Part shown: positions 9,425-21,424 of the stretch, piece after piece
Layout: the number at the start of each line of letters is the position of its first letter
Position numbering within the stretch: the first letter of the stretch is position 1
DNA from: Ustilaginoidea virens
Lineage: Eukaryota; Ascomycota; Sordariomycetes; Hypocreales; Clavicipitaceae
DNA: 64,000 bases
Assembly: GCF_000687475.1 (NCBI RefSeq)
Contig: NC_057318.1
Coordinates: forward strand, 4,154,001-4,218,000
Direction: 5' to 3'
Made by a program: the position numbers and the translations under genes
The notes under the pieces: generated by a model
The model's database searches: none
What the model was told of the DNA's origin: nothing
Seen by the model: only the letters and a program-made list of their open reading frames with translations

Positions 9425-12400
9425 TCAGATATTAACTGGCCTCTTCACCCACCCTTCCACACATATAACAGCCTGATTTCGGTCGATAAAGGTCTTAAGG
9501 GCTTTATTAGGCGTTCCCTTAGTTATTACGTCGGTAAGATTATTATTCCTATTAATCTAATAGATCTTATATATCTCCCGGCGCTCGTATAATTATCGCA
9601 GGGCCATAATATCTATTATAAGCCTCTTTTCCTTAGTAGTGCCTAGCTTGATAAGGCATTCGTACAACAAAAATAAATCCATATATACAACCGTAGGGAT
9701 CTTCGGCAATCCCAGCCTGCTAGTAATTATATTAAGGGTCGTGCCTATCGCATATACGATATCGACCCCTTATACTATACTATATAGCTCCAAAGCAAGT
9801 ACGCTATATATTACACGCTTACTTTTTATAGAGCTGTAAATAATGATATTACCGGTCAGCAGGAAGGCGTTATCCGTAGGGTTATCCTCTTTATTCCCTA
9901 GCATAATAATATATCTAATCTAGGAGCTTAAGTCTTTATTATTAGCAAAGGATCCGTCAATAAATATAAAGAGCTTAATTGTAGTAAGGGCTAGATTAAT
10001 ATACCGCAAGCCACGATCCTGGTTATTATGCTGCCATTAAAGGCGCTTATTTAACCTCGCGATATCATCAGGGTTAGGTTGCTAGTGTTATGCCGCGATA
10101 GATAGGTCAAAAGATGCCTTAGGCTGGCAGACCGTAGCCACATAAGCGCCGCGAGCGCGTTATTCGATATAATTATACTATACTATAGGCGCATTTTTAT
10201 CGATAGTCGCGATCTTCTTGCTTTAACCTTTCTGGTATAACGTTATTATGCCGTCGGAAGTGGCCGTTAGTATGCATCTATTGAATATCAGGGGCACAGT
10301 TAGTGATAGCTTCGTCTTAGGCTTGGCGTTAAAGCCTGCCTTAGTAAGCTTTAGTTCTTCCTATTGGAAGAAGGTATTATTACTTAGGCTGAGGGTATTA
10401 TCAGTCTGCATACCTACGATACTAAAGCATGTGTTAGTATCGTTGGTATCGCTAGTACGGTCAGTATCGCTAGTGCGGTTAGTATCGTTATTACCGGCGG
10501 ATATTAGCAAATAGGGGTTATAGGTTGATATAGTTATGCCCAACTTCTTGCGATGGTGCCAGAAGTATGTCGCCTACTAGTGGGTGCCTGCCTCAGCTAT
10601 TCCGTATAGTGGCTTCACCACTTCTATAATAGTGTTATTAGGGTATTAGTGGGCTATTTGCTTAGGTAGCTTAGCGATGATCGACCGATTAAGGGTAGTT
10701 AATGACTGTATATAAGCCTGTGTGATATTATATATCTAGAGAAATAAGCCGTAAGAGCGTTATAGTAATAGTGCTAATAATATAAGTAACCGTTAATTAG
10801 CCTATTGGATTATAGGGGATTGAGTTAATATTAATTGCTTCTCGTTATTACTATGACCTTGTATTATAAGCCTAGATTTCTCGTATAGTGTATCCGTGCC
10901 TTTACCCTTAATCTCTCGTACTATACGTGAGTTAAAGAGGCGTTAGGCTCTATATTTACCGATATTAAAGGTAATAAATCGGAATATATCGCGGGCCTGC
11001 AATGCTTCTATTTCTATATAGTTAGACTATTCGAAAGGGGCTTTAGGGGTTATAATCTTCCCTTCCCGGTATAATTAGCTAGTAAGCTATAAATCGGCTT
11101 GCTCTTTCGCGGTTAGGAAAGAGACGTCAATAATAGTATTAAAAGCTATAGCGTTAATGAGAGCTTTTTCTTGGTCCTTATTGATTATAACGTTAGATAC
11201 TACCTTTGCTGGTAATGGTGATAGTGGCCTGGCTTGATTAGAGCCAGTGGCTAGTGATAGATATATTACGGCTGCAGGTGTTATCGATAATATCTCGGCT
11301 GGAGGTATAGGTGTAGCTGGTATCCTGATTTTTATCCTACCGGGGCAGGCCGGGCCTTCGGTATAGACAATATCTTCGGGATCGTCCGCACTAGGATTGG
11401 TATTACGGTCGGGGTCGTGGTTATATAGCTTGACGACCGTTGACCGGAACTTGATGGGGCTATATAGCATCTATATGATATAGGTCTTACCTTCGAGGCT
11501 GATTAGCCGGTACGGCCCATGCTATCTACCTTTTTCTCTCTATACCTATACGTCGGACTATAGGGGTAGTCGGTGGATAGGCTATATATCCGGGCCGTTC
11601 CGTTGGGTGAGGGCATCGTGAACTTGTCGCTTAGCGAGGCATTTCCTAGCTTTATTAGTAGCCTTTCGTAACGTTAAGGCGCGTTGTAATACTAATAAGC
11701 TAGGAGGTAAGTTATCTATAAGTTAGGGATACGCTCTAAAGACTAGTAATGTAGGTATTAGGCCGTTAGGCCTAGCAGAATCGTTAACGGCTTTAATAGC
11801 TAGCTGTAGTTTCTATTCCCTTATTAATAGGTCGCCTACTTCTTTATTAATAATAGTATAGGCTCTGTATAATAGGGCGTGGTATCTCTCGACTTTACCA
11901 ATACTGTGGTGGGCTTCTATAGGAATTTCATCTATATTGATAGATAGAAGCCGGGTATTATAATAGAATTTAGCGGAAGCGAAATTTAGACCGGTATTGT
12001 GGACTATCTAATCCGGTAGGCTAAGGTAAGTATTAATCTAGTATTCTTTAAGGGTATTCCAAACGTTTCGGGCCTTCTATCTTTATGGATTAAGGAATCT
12101 GGCTGCCTAGAAGCTTATCGCGGCATCCATAATGTGTAATACCGGCCGATTATTAATATAAAGGATATTAACGATAATTTCGTAGTTAAATTGGCTGGTA
12201 TCATCATCTTTAAGTGTGAATTTAAATCGGCTGGGTGCTTTTACGTTCATTTGGCATTAATAGTATATGTGGGTAATGCTTTCAATAATACTGCGGTCAA
12301 TATCATTATAACCAGCCCGCTAAAGCAATTTGGTAAGCCTATTGATAAAAGGGTGCCTGAATTGACGATATAGCTAACGGATTTCCTATAATAAGAGGTG

Positions 12401-12706
12401 GAAGGCAGTAGTATCCGTGGCATTGAGAGTCTACTATAGATATCCCTATTTCCTGATAATAGGGACCTTAATATCCCCTTGGATTAACAGGTTGTCAATA
12501 TTATCAAGCTTTACGCCTATCCTATCCATATCTATGATAGAATAAAGGAAGGGGGTACCGCTGTTAAAGACGTGGAAGGGGATATTCCTAAATATCGTAG
12601 GGATATTTAGTATGCCGGAAGATGTGGTAGAGCCAGCGCCGAAGTTTACCATATACTTTTTGTCAGTCGTCTCAATAGTTAGGGTCTTCATTAATCTTAT
12701 TAGGGC
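9425..12706 (-). pseudogene. Element A pol (protease end, integrase, RT, RNase H), decayed
   Basis: Minus-strand copia pol remnant continuing from the protease segment interrupted by B. Open pieces are 12446-12691 (protease C-terminal part, with TPFLYS and DMDRIGVKLDN) and 11087-11470 (linker rich in Pro and Ala between integrase and RT). Near 10390 there is an RT piece containing VGMQTDNTLSL, the catalytic motif with its last Asp changed to Asn. RNase H is recognisable near 9640-9900. Many in-frame TAG/TAA codons. No functional product can be made. Confidence 0.85.
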
Positions 12707-13428
12707 TGTTAAAATCCTATAGTAGCCTACTAGGCTGCTGGCCTAATGCCCTACTGGCCTACTAACCTTCTGACCATTATACCGCCTCTTGGACTTACGG
12801 TAGTCTTACCAACCTTAGGCCTTTGCCTTTTACCTTAGGATTTTCAGTGGATTATTTACTGTATATCAAGTAAGGTAGGCCTTATTAAAAAAGGTGTGGC
12901 ATTGCTAAATTAGCGTGGTGGGCCTACTAGTGTGGTGGCTAGTCCACTAGTGTGGTGGGTAGTTACTAGCGTGGTGGTTAGTCACTAGCGTGGTGGCTAA
13001 TTACTAGTGCGGTGGTTAGGGTGGTTGGAAAGGCTGGATATAGTGGGGCTGCTGACGTATTATATACGTGGCATAGTAAGCATTACGGGGAGCTTTCTTA
13101 CTGGCTACCTTGGATGCCTGGGCCTACCCCTCCTTCGTGTATATATAGGATAGCTTTTCCCCTTCTTTCTAGATAGTAGAAGGGCAGCACAATCGAGTCT
13201 GTTAATGCACTATATGCCTCTTAACTTCTTACCTTCCCTGCGTTTTCTGGTTATCTTATATTTGCCTTGCCTTTACACTTGCCTTGCTTTATAGCACTTG
13301 TATAGTCTTAGGACTTGGTGAAAAATCTAGTATTTATACTAAGATTAGTTCACAGGTCGCAGACAGTCTTGTGCCATCTAGCTAGCTAGTAAGGCTCTGC
13401 TTTTATAGTGACCTTGAGAATTGCAATA
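12707..13428 (+). repeat. Element B 5' LTR (family 2, 722 bp)
   Basis: Begins TGTTAAAATCCTATAGTAGCC and ends TTGCAATA, where a final CA has become TA. Contains a minisatellite of roughly 20-bp units built on CTAGTGTGGTGG (12919-13020). It is the same length as the solo LTR at 48751 and is of the short sub-type. Confidence 0.92.
12919..13020 (+). repeat. Minisatellite inside family 2 LTR
   Basis: Degenerate tandem units of about 17-20 bp built on ACTAGTGTGGTGGCTAGT. The unit number differs between LTR copies and separates a 720-722 bp sub-type (B, solo at 48751) from a 747-763 bp sub-type (E, solo at 40354). Confidence 0.8.
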
Positions 13429-13440
13429 GGTTATGAGCCT
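13429..13440 (+). promoter_or_regulatory. Primer binding site of element B (tRNA-iMet anticodon arm)
   Basis: GGTTATGAGCCT starts immediately after the LTR. It is complementary (11 of 12) to the initiator tRNA-Met anticodon region GGGCUCAUAACC. Drosophila copia is known to prime from a tRNA-iMet half molecule in this way. Confidence 0.82.
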
Positions 13441-14162
13441 GGGTTTTTACTTCTTTGTTTTTACCCTACCTCTTTTGTGTTCACCCCTTGGTCTCTCTTG
13501 CTTATTAGTACTACTAATATAGCTATCCTTTGGTATCCTTGGCTTACCCTTATCACCTTTGGCTTACCCTTTGTTACCTACGGCATTACCCTGCGGCAAT
13601 CAATGGCGTACCCCTACGGCAACTTACGGCGTAACCTTACGGCACTTTTAGCGTAACCTTATGTTATTTTCGGAGTAACCTACGGTACCTACGGATTTTA
13701 TAGTGTGATATCTACCACACTATACTACTGTATAACACCTTTGCACCTAGTGCACGACACCTACTGCACTATACGGCACCTGTTATACTCTTCCACTTAT
13801 AGTATTTTTGGTACGGCACTTACGGCACCTTTTATATTACGGCACCTATAGCACCTACGTCACCTACGGCACCTACGGCACCTACGGCACCTACGGTACT
13901 TACGGCACCTTTATATTATGGCACCACATAAGCACCTTAAATACTAACGCTATATTCTGGACTTGCACAACGCCTACGGCATTTGTGCTTTTATACTGAG
14001 ACCTACCGCTATATTCTGCGGTTACCTTTTATAGTAGGCTACTAGCCACTATATTTACTAGCTGTCCAGCTAGTTACTCGACTATTTTGCCAGCTATTTA
14101 GCTGGTTATTCATCTGTTCCTACAGCTATTGGCACCATTTTTAACGACTTTTAACTACTATA
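13441..14162 (+). other. Element B leader with degenerate short repeats
   Basis: About 720 bp between primer site and Gag start without a real gene. Dominated by short direct repeats: TACGGCACC units (13844-13920) and looser GGCTTACC and GGCGTAACC units (13540-13700). The same leader is present in element E at 52483-53217. It may hold RNA packaging signals; this is inference. Confidence 0.65.
13844..13920 (+). repeat. 9-bp tandem repeat (TACGGCACC)
   Basis: Seven or eight tandem nonamers CTACGGCAC in the leader RNA of element B; a shorter, mutated array is at the matching place in E (52740-52820). Confidence 0.85.
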
Positions 14163-14339
14163 ATGGCATAGTCTAGGCCTTCCACTTATAAGGCCACTTT
14201 GGATTCCAACTCTAAAGCTCATCTTACTGCACGACTACAGCTAGATATGGACTATATAAAGTCCCAGATGAATACCCTAACTACCCTTATATAAGGCTTA
14301 GTTAGTAGGCAAAATAGTAACGTTCCTACTATTACAATT

Positions 14340-14560
14340 AGCAAGGAACTAGTAGAGGCTACTAGCCCTACTATCTCCGGTCCTACTAATATGAACAGTA
14401 AAGACCCTGTAGAGGCTATTAGCCCTACTATCCAACCTTCTGCTATTACGACTAGCAAGGACCCTGTAGAGGCTATTAGCCCTACTATCCAACCTTCTGC
14501 TATTACGACTAGCAAGGACCCTATAGAGGCTACTAGCCCTACTACTATTAATGCCGCTTC
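14340..14560 (+). repeat. 57-bp tandem repeat coding for SKDPVEA(I/T)SPT units
   Basis: Units start at GACCCTGTAGAGG at 14403, 14460 and 14517, with a diverged unit before. Each 57-bp unit codes for 19 residues. Related units (KEPVEATSPTT) occur in the pre-integrase linker of the same element at 15290-15380, so the array probably arose by copying that linker into the deleted gag. Confidence 0.88.
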
Positions 14561-15389
14561 TACTAATAATAGCAAGAATAATTCTACTAATAATAGGAAA
14601 AAGAAGCAGCAAAAGAAGAAGGAATAGGACTATAATAATAGCAGCAAACAGTAAAATATTGAGTCCTTTATTATAGGCAATTATAATACCCAGGATACTA
14701 ATATATCCTATTCCTCTTCTTCTACCACTATATCTACTGATATAAGCTATAGTACTAAATCAGGCGGTAGGACCCTTAAGGATGCCCTCCTTTACGATAT
14801 AGGCTCTACTTATTATATTGTAAATGATAAGAAGTATTTCACCACTTTTCACTATTTTGAGAAGGATGATAAGCCGGTAATTACTACTGGTGGTAGCCCT
14901 ATTTCCCCTACTGGTTGGGGCACAGCACGATTTACTGTGCTACAGGGCGTTAATCCCACCAAATGGGGTATTATAGAGCTCAAGAATGCACTATATATTC
15001 CTACCTTGGATATTAATATTATTAGCGGTGTAAAGCACTATGCCGCTAAAGGGGTACTAATTAGAAATCAGCTTTGGTTAGCAAGCCGTAAATGCATCGG
15101 CATTTTTAATTTTGAAAAATATGGCTTTTTCCTTCTACAGAAAGGAATAGACATATTACTACTGCATCAACCTTGCAGCCATTATACTATTACTAATAGT
15201 ATATCAGTAGAGGTCCCCAGCCCTACTAACCCTGCTGATTATAGTAATCCTGAGGATACTACTATTACCCCCGTTCTTACTACTGCGACTAGTAAGGAAC
15301 CTGTAGAGGCTACTAGCCCTACTACTAACCAGCCTGCTACCACAACTAGCGAAGACCCTGTAGAGGCTATTAGCCCTACTACTAACTCT

Positions 15390-15461
15390 CCCGCTATTAC
15401 GACTAGCGAAAATCCCGCTATTACGACTAGCGAAAATCCCGCTATTACGACTAGCGAAAAT
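15390..15461 (+). repeat. 24-bp tandem repeat coding for PAITTSEN
   Basis: Three near-perfect 24-bp copies starting CCCGCTATTACG; each codes for eight residues, in the linker before the pre-integrase domain. Element E has two units at the same place (42737-42790), so the copy number has changed between relatives. Confidence 0.9.
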
Positions 15462-17362
15462 CCTGTAGTGGCTACTAGCCCTACTCCTGCCCTTATAGCT
15501 GCTGATACAGAATATCAGAAGCTATTACAATTAGCCGGCATTTGGCATGTACGGCTAGGGCATATAGGTATTCAGCTACTTAAAAAGACCTATGCTAATA
15601 CCTACCTTATCTACCTTCTAAAGAAGAAGGTTGTTATTAAAATAACCTTTATTACCTTTATCTATCAAAATGAAGGTATAGGCCCTATTTCTAGTGGCCT
15701 AGAAGGAGACTTTCACAAAGGGCAAAATATAGGTTCAGAGGGGGTATTTAGCAGTAAAGAACCTGCTATTTTACTGGATGACCTAAAAAGCATTCCTGAT
15801 CCTATTAATTCTGCTAACCTTACTAGCATTACTAGCACTAATGCTATACCGGATGACCTAGAAAGCATGCCGGACCCTACTAATTTTACTAGCATTACTA
15901 ATGCTACCCCGGATGATATTACTAATACTAATGCCACCGTGGATTACCTTCCTAAGTTAGAAGACTTTATAGGCGCCTTTCTAAATAGCGAACTTTCTGA
16001 GACTATTTATATGGATATTCCTAATGGATTCCTTGAATTTACGGAAAGTTTACTAACTGATAGCAAGCTTTGGTCTAATATATAGCGCTAACGGCTACTA
16101 ACTTTGCTTAAAGAAGCTGGATTTAACCTTTCTATTAAGTAAGCTATCTTGCTAAAGAAGGCCCTATACGGGCTAAAACAAGCACCCCGCAAATGGCAAT
16201 ACCGGCTAAAAGACCTGATTTCTAGTGAAGGTTTTTTACCTTTAGCTTCTAATGCTGCCGTCTTTTATAATAAGCAAACTAGTACTTTTATCGTTACCTA
16301 TGTTGACGATTGCCTATTAATTGGTCTAAATATAACTTATATTAACCAGCTAAAAAGGAAATTCCATAAGGTCTATGCTATAGAAGACCGCGGTCTGGCT
16401 TCCTTCTTCCTAAGCGTATAGATTATACGAAATAGGAAGGAAGGTCTATTATGGCTACACCAAGCCCAATTTATAGCAGAGGTCCTAGCTAAATTCGGTC
16501 TATAGGATACTAAACCTTAGCTAATTCCACTTTAACTAGGGATTCTAAATGAATCTAGTAGAAAAGACCTTAGCCCTACTGATCAGAGCCTTTATTAGAG
16601 CCTTACTGGCACTATAATGTGGCTTATAATAATGACTAGGCCCGACCTAGTATTTCCTACCTAATACCTTTCTCGGTTTATGTCTAAGGCAACTAATATG
16701 CATTTAAATGCTGCGAAAGGTAGCTTTAGCTACCTTAAAGGCACTGAGAACCTAGCTATTTGCTTTACTAAAAGCAATCAACAGCCTATTATAACTGCTT
16801 ATTCTAATAGCGATTTTGCTGGCTGTAAAGAAACCTCTAAATCTACTAGAGGCTTCTTAACTACTATTAATAGTGGTCCTATTAGCTGGCGTTCCAAGCG
16901 AGCCTCTTTAGTAGTATTATCTACTTTAGAAGCTAAATCTAATGCATTACTTAAGATTATCCGTGAGGTATAGTGGCTTTCTAACCTTTGTAAGGAGCTG
17001 GAAATCGATATTTTACGCCCTATACCGTTATACTGCGATAATTAGGGCTCTATTTCGAATTCTAATGACCCTAACCAGCATGCTCGCACTAAGCATATAC
17101 TATTAAAATTCCGGTATATTAGGGAGCAAGCATAGCTGGGCTTGGTTAAAATTACCTACTTACCTACTAATAGTATGCCTGCTGACGGTCTTACAAAGCC
17201 ACTGCCGGGCCCTAAATTTACTAGGTTCCGCGAGTTACTAGGTCTTAGGGCCTGCTAACTTATACTAACTTACTAAGGTTTTTCCTATGTTTTTCCTTAG
17301 GACCTTTATTGCATTTTCTTTCCCTATCCTTTATACGATTAGCTTGATACTATAGTAGCTAA

Positions 17363-17372
17363 TCAGAGGGGG
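17363..17372 (+). promoter_or_regulatory. Polypurine tract of element B
   Basis: AGAGGGGG directly abuts the 3' LTR (TGTTAAAA at 17373). This is the standard priming site for plus-strand synthesis. Element E has the RIP-altered form AAAAGGGG and element G the same GAGGGGG form. Confidence 0.85.
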
Positions 17373-18092
17373 TGTTAAAATCCTATAGTAGCCTATTAGG
17401 CTGCTGGCCTAATGCCCTATTGGCCTACTAACCTTCTGACCATTATACCGCCTCTTGGACTTACGGTAGTCTTACCAACCTTAGGCCTTTGCCTTTTACC
17501 TTAGGATTTTCAGTGGATTATTTACTGTATATTAAGTAAGGTAGGCCTTATTAAAAAAGGTGTGGCATTGCTAAATTAGCGTGGTGGGCCTACTAGTGTG
17601 GTGGCTAGTCCACTAGTGTGGTGGGTAGTCACTAGCGTGGTGGTTAGTCACTAGTGTGGTGGCTAATTACTAGTGCGGTGGTTAGGGTGGTTGGAAAGGC
17701 TGGATATAGTGGGGCTGCTGATGTATTATATACGTGGCATAGCAAGCATTACGGGGAGCTTTCTTACTGGCTACCTTGGATGCCTGGGCCCACCCCTCCT
17801 TCGTGTATATATAGGATAGCTTTTCCCCTTCTTTCTAGATAGTAGAAGGGCAGCACAATCGAGTCTGTTAATGCACTATATGCCTCTTAACTTCCACCTT
17901 CCCTGCGTTTCTGGTTATCTTATATTTGCCTTGCCTTTACACTTGCCCTGCTTTATAGCACTTGTATAGTCTTAGGACTTGGTGAAAAATCTAGTATTTA
18001 TACTAAGATTAGTTCACAGGTCGCAGACAGTCTTGTGCCATCTAGCTAGCTAGTAAGGCTCTGCTTTTATAGTGACCTTGAGAATTGCAATA
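17373..18092 (+). repeat. Element B 3' LTR (720 bp)
   Basis: Near-identical partner of 12707-13428, differing by a few transitions and small indels. Followed by the target duplication AGGGC at 18093-18097. Confidence 0.92.
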
Positions 18093-20623
18093 AGGGCCTT
18101 TACTTAACCTAGGCCTACTATTAATAGGCCGGAAGCGCCGGTATCCAGTAGGATTCCGCGGAAGGTATAGTCACTATACCGTTCTTCTTCTAGAAAGGCA
18201 GAATTACAGTCTAGTGGTAAAGGCATTTAGAAGGGGTCAACTTATAAAAAGGCGTATCGGCATAATTCATCTTGCAGGGCCTGTAATATCTCAATAGATA
18301 ATGACGGTTCTGCTTACGTAAAGGCTTGGAAATACTAAGTGGCTGTGATTTGCGGTATGGTAGCATTCGCTGCATCCCATTATGCATCCCCTGCTATTAT
18401 TGCCTCGATATTACCAATAATATCGTTAAGGTCGGCCTCTACTTCTTCTTCGAGGCCTTAGGGGCCGGGCTCTTCGTATTCCTATAAGAAAATACGGAAT
18501 TTCTTATTATTAGGGGCAGTATAGTAGGATCGGTTCTTTATCTATTACTCCTTTAATTCTTATTGCTCTTTAGTAGAGTGGTTGGATAACTAATATCCTA
18601 TTTTATTGCAAACGAAGCATCTTCTTTAACGAGGCCTAACTAGAAAGGCGCGATTCTGTTATTGCTATTGAGGGGGTCTATATCGTTAGGGGCGTTAAAA
18701 CCAGTTATAAGATTAACCGTATCTACAATCTGTAAATAACGCTATATGACCATCAATATCTTCAATATCCTGATGTTATTGCTATTGAAGGAAATAATAC
18801 TATTGAGCCATATAGGTAGTCTCGTAGATAGAAAGGGATCGCTATAGGTTAGCGGCGAGGCCTTCGAATGTAGGGGCATAACAATATAAGGCCTAGCTAC
18901 ACTCAGGGGTATCCCTTATAGCGTTGAGCACTTGCCAATAAAGCTCTATATTAGCTGTAAAGGGGGGAAAAAGACTACAATATAGGCGTTAAAGTTCTTC
19001 CAATAGGATATTAAGGCATTCTAGCTTTGACTTATCGGGATGTTTCGCGATAGTTAATTAGAGCGTTATTTTATTCTAATAGTGCAAATAGAACTACTCT
19101 ATACTCTCATTTTCGAAATAACTCTTAACTTTGCGGACTATATCGTCAAAAGTGAGGGTATCGCAAATGCATTTAATATTATTAAAGTAGTAAATCTTAA
19201 CATCGCCGATTAGTATGATTTGGAAAGCTCTAGCGAATGCATAATCGGGTAATCCTAGCAGGCGATATTTACTCTTAAAAGAGATGACTTTTAGTATAAT
19301 AAAGTCATCTATTTTGCCGCTATATCTATCCTCTATACAATAGCTACGTAAGAGGTCAGATATCTTCTTCGATATATTATCAAACCCGGCCTTTGCATAG
19401 GCTCTTTAGGTATAATCTTTTTGGTGGTGTTATTGTTCCGGAGGGTATTCCAGAACAGCTTATCGGTAGCCTTACAGTAAGCTAGCGGGAGCTCTAGCGG
19501 GGTTATCCTATAACCCGGGTCGGTCTAGGTTTACCGGTCCTCCCGTCAAGACAGTCCATTCATCGGCCTAGGTAAGGCGATATTAACGGGAAGGGCTAGG
19601 TGCCGTGCCTAATTTTAGCATTATCGGATGAGGCGTTTAGGCCCGATATCTAGTATTACAGGCGGTGGCGGCATTAGCTTAGAGGGTATCATCGGGGTCC
19701 TCTATAGAAAGAAGTATATTATTAGGGCCTATAACCCAAGCTCTATTGGGTATACTATAACCTCGAGGGGTATTAAGATAGCCGCTTCAGCTAGCCCGGC
19801 TAGGGGTATAACCCCTAAGGTATAGTATTTAGTCAGTCGGGCTATAGTCTTCGTCGGCTATTGCATATTATTATTGATGATGCCGGGAGCTTTCCCCTAT
19901 TTCGAATAGCGGCCTATTGTAAATAGGCGTCTTCCCTTTAGGTTATTAGGACCGGCCCCTTTCTTCTTCGGTAGGGGCAGGGGCAAAAGGCTTTTTCGAT
20001 ATAGAGGGGGGAATAATGGGTTATTATAACTATAATCGGGCTACTATTAGTGTTGTAAAGTCCCTTATTATTAAAGCTCGTGAGGATCTTCTTAAGGGCC
20101 TTACTATAGTAGGTGCTCATAATAAATTCCGTAAGCCTATGACTTCCTGGTCGAAATTACCGATAGGTACTAATGCTTCCCTATAAGGGTTGAGTCGTAA
20201 CCAGAACATTTTATAGCCTAATTAACGGTCGATCTCTTCTTAAGGCCATTCGGGGTTCTATTGTTATTAAAGGCATTCCATTAAGGTAGGTATTATAATA
20301 GAGCCTAATGCTCCGATATATACGCCGTGATCCCGTAGGTATATGCGGAATTCGCATAAGAATAGAGGATTAACGCGGTTGAATAATTATTTATCCCATT
20401 CACTACAGTCTTCGTAGAATAGTTCCTATAGGTCATCATCAATTATACGGTCTTTCTTATAGGTATAGATCAAGAAGGCCAGGCGGTTATATAATACTAT
20501 AGTGGTGGCATTAGGGGTAATTGGCTCTATCGCAGTGGCCCAATTGTTATCGAGTAAAAAGGCAAATCGTTATAGCCTTTCAGGCAATGCCAATTATAAT
20601 ATTGATGATCGTAATCGTACTAT
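18093..20623 (-). pseudogene. Element A gag and protease start, decayed
   Basis: Minus-strand reading from an ATA at 20623 where the sister element F has the Gag ATG. Gag is recognisable by comparison with C, F and H: the FKSKYRLLGLPDYAFARAF-type segment near 19240 and a zinc-knuckle-like CFVCNK segment near 18610-18640. At 18145-18165 the protease active site reads LLDTGASGL, and the sequence then stops at the B insertion 47 bp later. TAG and TAA codons are frequent. Confidence 0.8.
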
Positions 20624-21085
20624 AGTGTTGAGAGGAGGGTTTGAGAGATAAAGGGGGGGGGGGATATATTGCAAGGAGTGCAATATTCGATCCAAAAGGG
20701 GCTTTTATCCGTAAAGGTAAAAAGAAAGAAGAGAAGGGGTTAGTTAGCAATATAACCATTCAACGGAATAGGTTATTTGCCTCCTATAGTAAGCAGGTAA
20801 CCATTCAACGGAATAGGTCAGCCGCCTCCTAGATACTAAGGGTATCTTCAAAGATCGTAATAATTAATATATTTTCTTCCTTCGTGATAGACAAAGGTAG
20901 AAGAGGTCTATATCGTTCTTCCAATTAGTTGGCAGCATAACCGTTCAACAGAATAGGTTATCTGCCTTCCTAATTAGTACGATTTGCAACGGAAATCGTC
21001 TCTTCGAGAGTAATCTTACTAATCTATAATGAAACCGTCTTTACGGGATATTATCCTATGAGTGGTATCTATCACCACTAATCAG
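20624..21085 (-). other. Element A leader with hairpin repeats
   Basis: Untranslated leader between 5' LTR and gag. Three repeats of a near-palindromic motif around CCGTTGAACGG occur (20757, 20797 and 20940 region on the plus strand as CATTCAACGG or CGTTCAACAG). Directly next to the LTR is the inverted repeat GTGGTGATAGATACCAC. A G-run (20649-20657) lies just before gag. No gene. Confidence 0.65.
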
Positions 21086-21424
21086 TATTAATATAAACTC
21101 GGGGTACCCAGTTATACGTAGGGTCGCGCGCGTAGTATCAAGTACCGTAAGGTCACCGGTCAAAGGTATAATTACTTTTTTAATTATGACTGACTAATTA
21201 AAAGGAAAGAAAGGAAGCAAAAGAGTAATTACACGATGTGGCCTTTTTATACATGCCGTAATCACATGCATCGGCGCGGTCGGGCCGGGCTGCCCGCGTG
21301 CCCTACCGGGCTCAGGGGCAAAGGGGCAAAAGTGGCCAAGGTGGCCACATCATACGCAACGGGTGTGCGCGGCACATCCGTCGCAATGTGCCCAATTGGG
21401 CACCTTGCGACAGCGATTCCGACA
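21086..21424 (-). repeat. Element A 5' LTR (family 1, 339 bp)
   Basis: Partner of 8784-9130. Its inner end is TATTAATATAAACTC, the RIP-altered form of TGTTGATATAAACTC, and its outer end is intact (GATTCCGACA). Followed by CCTAA. Confidence 0.93.

Larger units (their letters stand above)
14163..17258 (+). pseudogene. Element B rearranged gag-pol remnant
   Basis: Starts at ATG 14163 and ends with RELLGLRAC-stop at 17258. The Gag N-terminus is followed directly by repeats, with the Gag core missing, then by a basic Asn/Lys/Gln tail (NNRKKKQQKKKE). Next comes a protease with LLYDIGSTYYIVND, whose active-site DTGS has become DIGS. GAG-pre-integrase IWHVRLGHIGIQLLKKTYANT is then joined straight to the post-integrase linker (VVIKITFITFIYQNEGIGPI). 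The RT lacks its N-terminal fingers but keeps YGLKQAPR and YVDDCLLIGLN (16298-16330); RNase H follows. The longest open frame, 14937-16085, has 382 codons. In-frame TAG codons remain at several former Gln or Trp positions. No complete enzyme could be made except perhaps an isolated domain. Confidence 0.85.
12707..18092 (+). mobile_element. Element B: internally deleted copia element, family 2
   Basis: Plus-strand element inside A, with target duplication AGGGC (12702-12706 and 18093-18097). LTRs are 12707-13428 and 17373-18092, so the interior is only 3.9 kb. The primer site GGTTATGAGCC at 13429 and the polypurine tract AGAGGGGG before 17373 are intact. Compared with element E of the same family, the Gag core, the integrase core and the first part of the RT are missing. 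B therefore looks like a non-autonomous derivative mobilised by a full-length relative. Confidence 0.92.
8784..21424 (-). mobile_element. Element A: copia-type LTR retrotransposon, family 1, split by element B
   Basis: Full-length minus-strand Ty1/copia-type element. Direct LTRs lie at 8784-9130 and 21086-21424 and the target duplication CCTAA is present on both sides (8779-8783 and 21425-21429). Reading on the minus strand the order is LTR, leader, gag, protease, integrase, reverse transcriptase, RNase H, LTR. Element B (12707-18092) is inserted just after the protease active site. Removing B leaves about 7.25 kb, close to the 7.3 kb of intact family member C. The coding region is full of TAG and TAA codons where Gln or Trp are expected. 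Confidence 0.93.

Noticed and set aside
12919..13020. Possible CRISPR-like or satellite array
   Set aside because: Units are degenerate, adjacent without spacers and occur in every family 2 LTR; CRISPR is not expected in a fungal genome.
14937..16085. 382-codon frame as an intact gene
   Set aside because: It is a fused pol fragment of element B (protease end, pre-integrase, linker, RT start) between LTRs, bounded by RIP-type stops.
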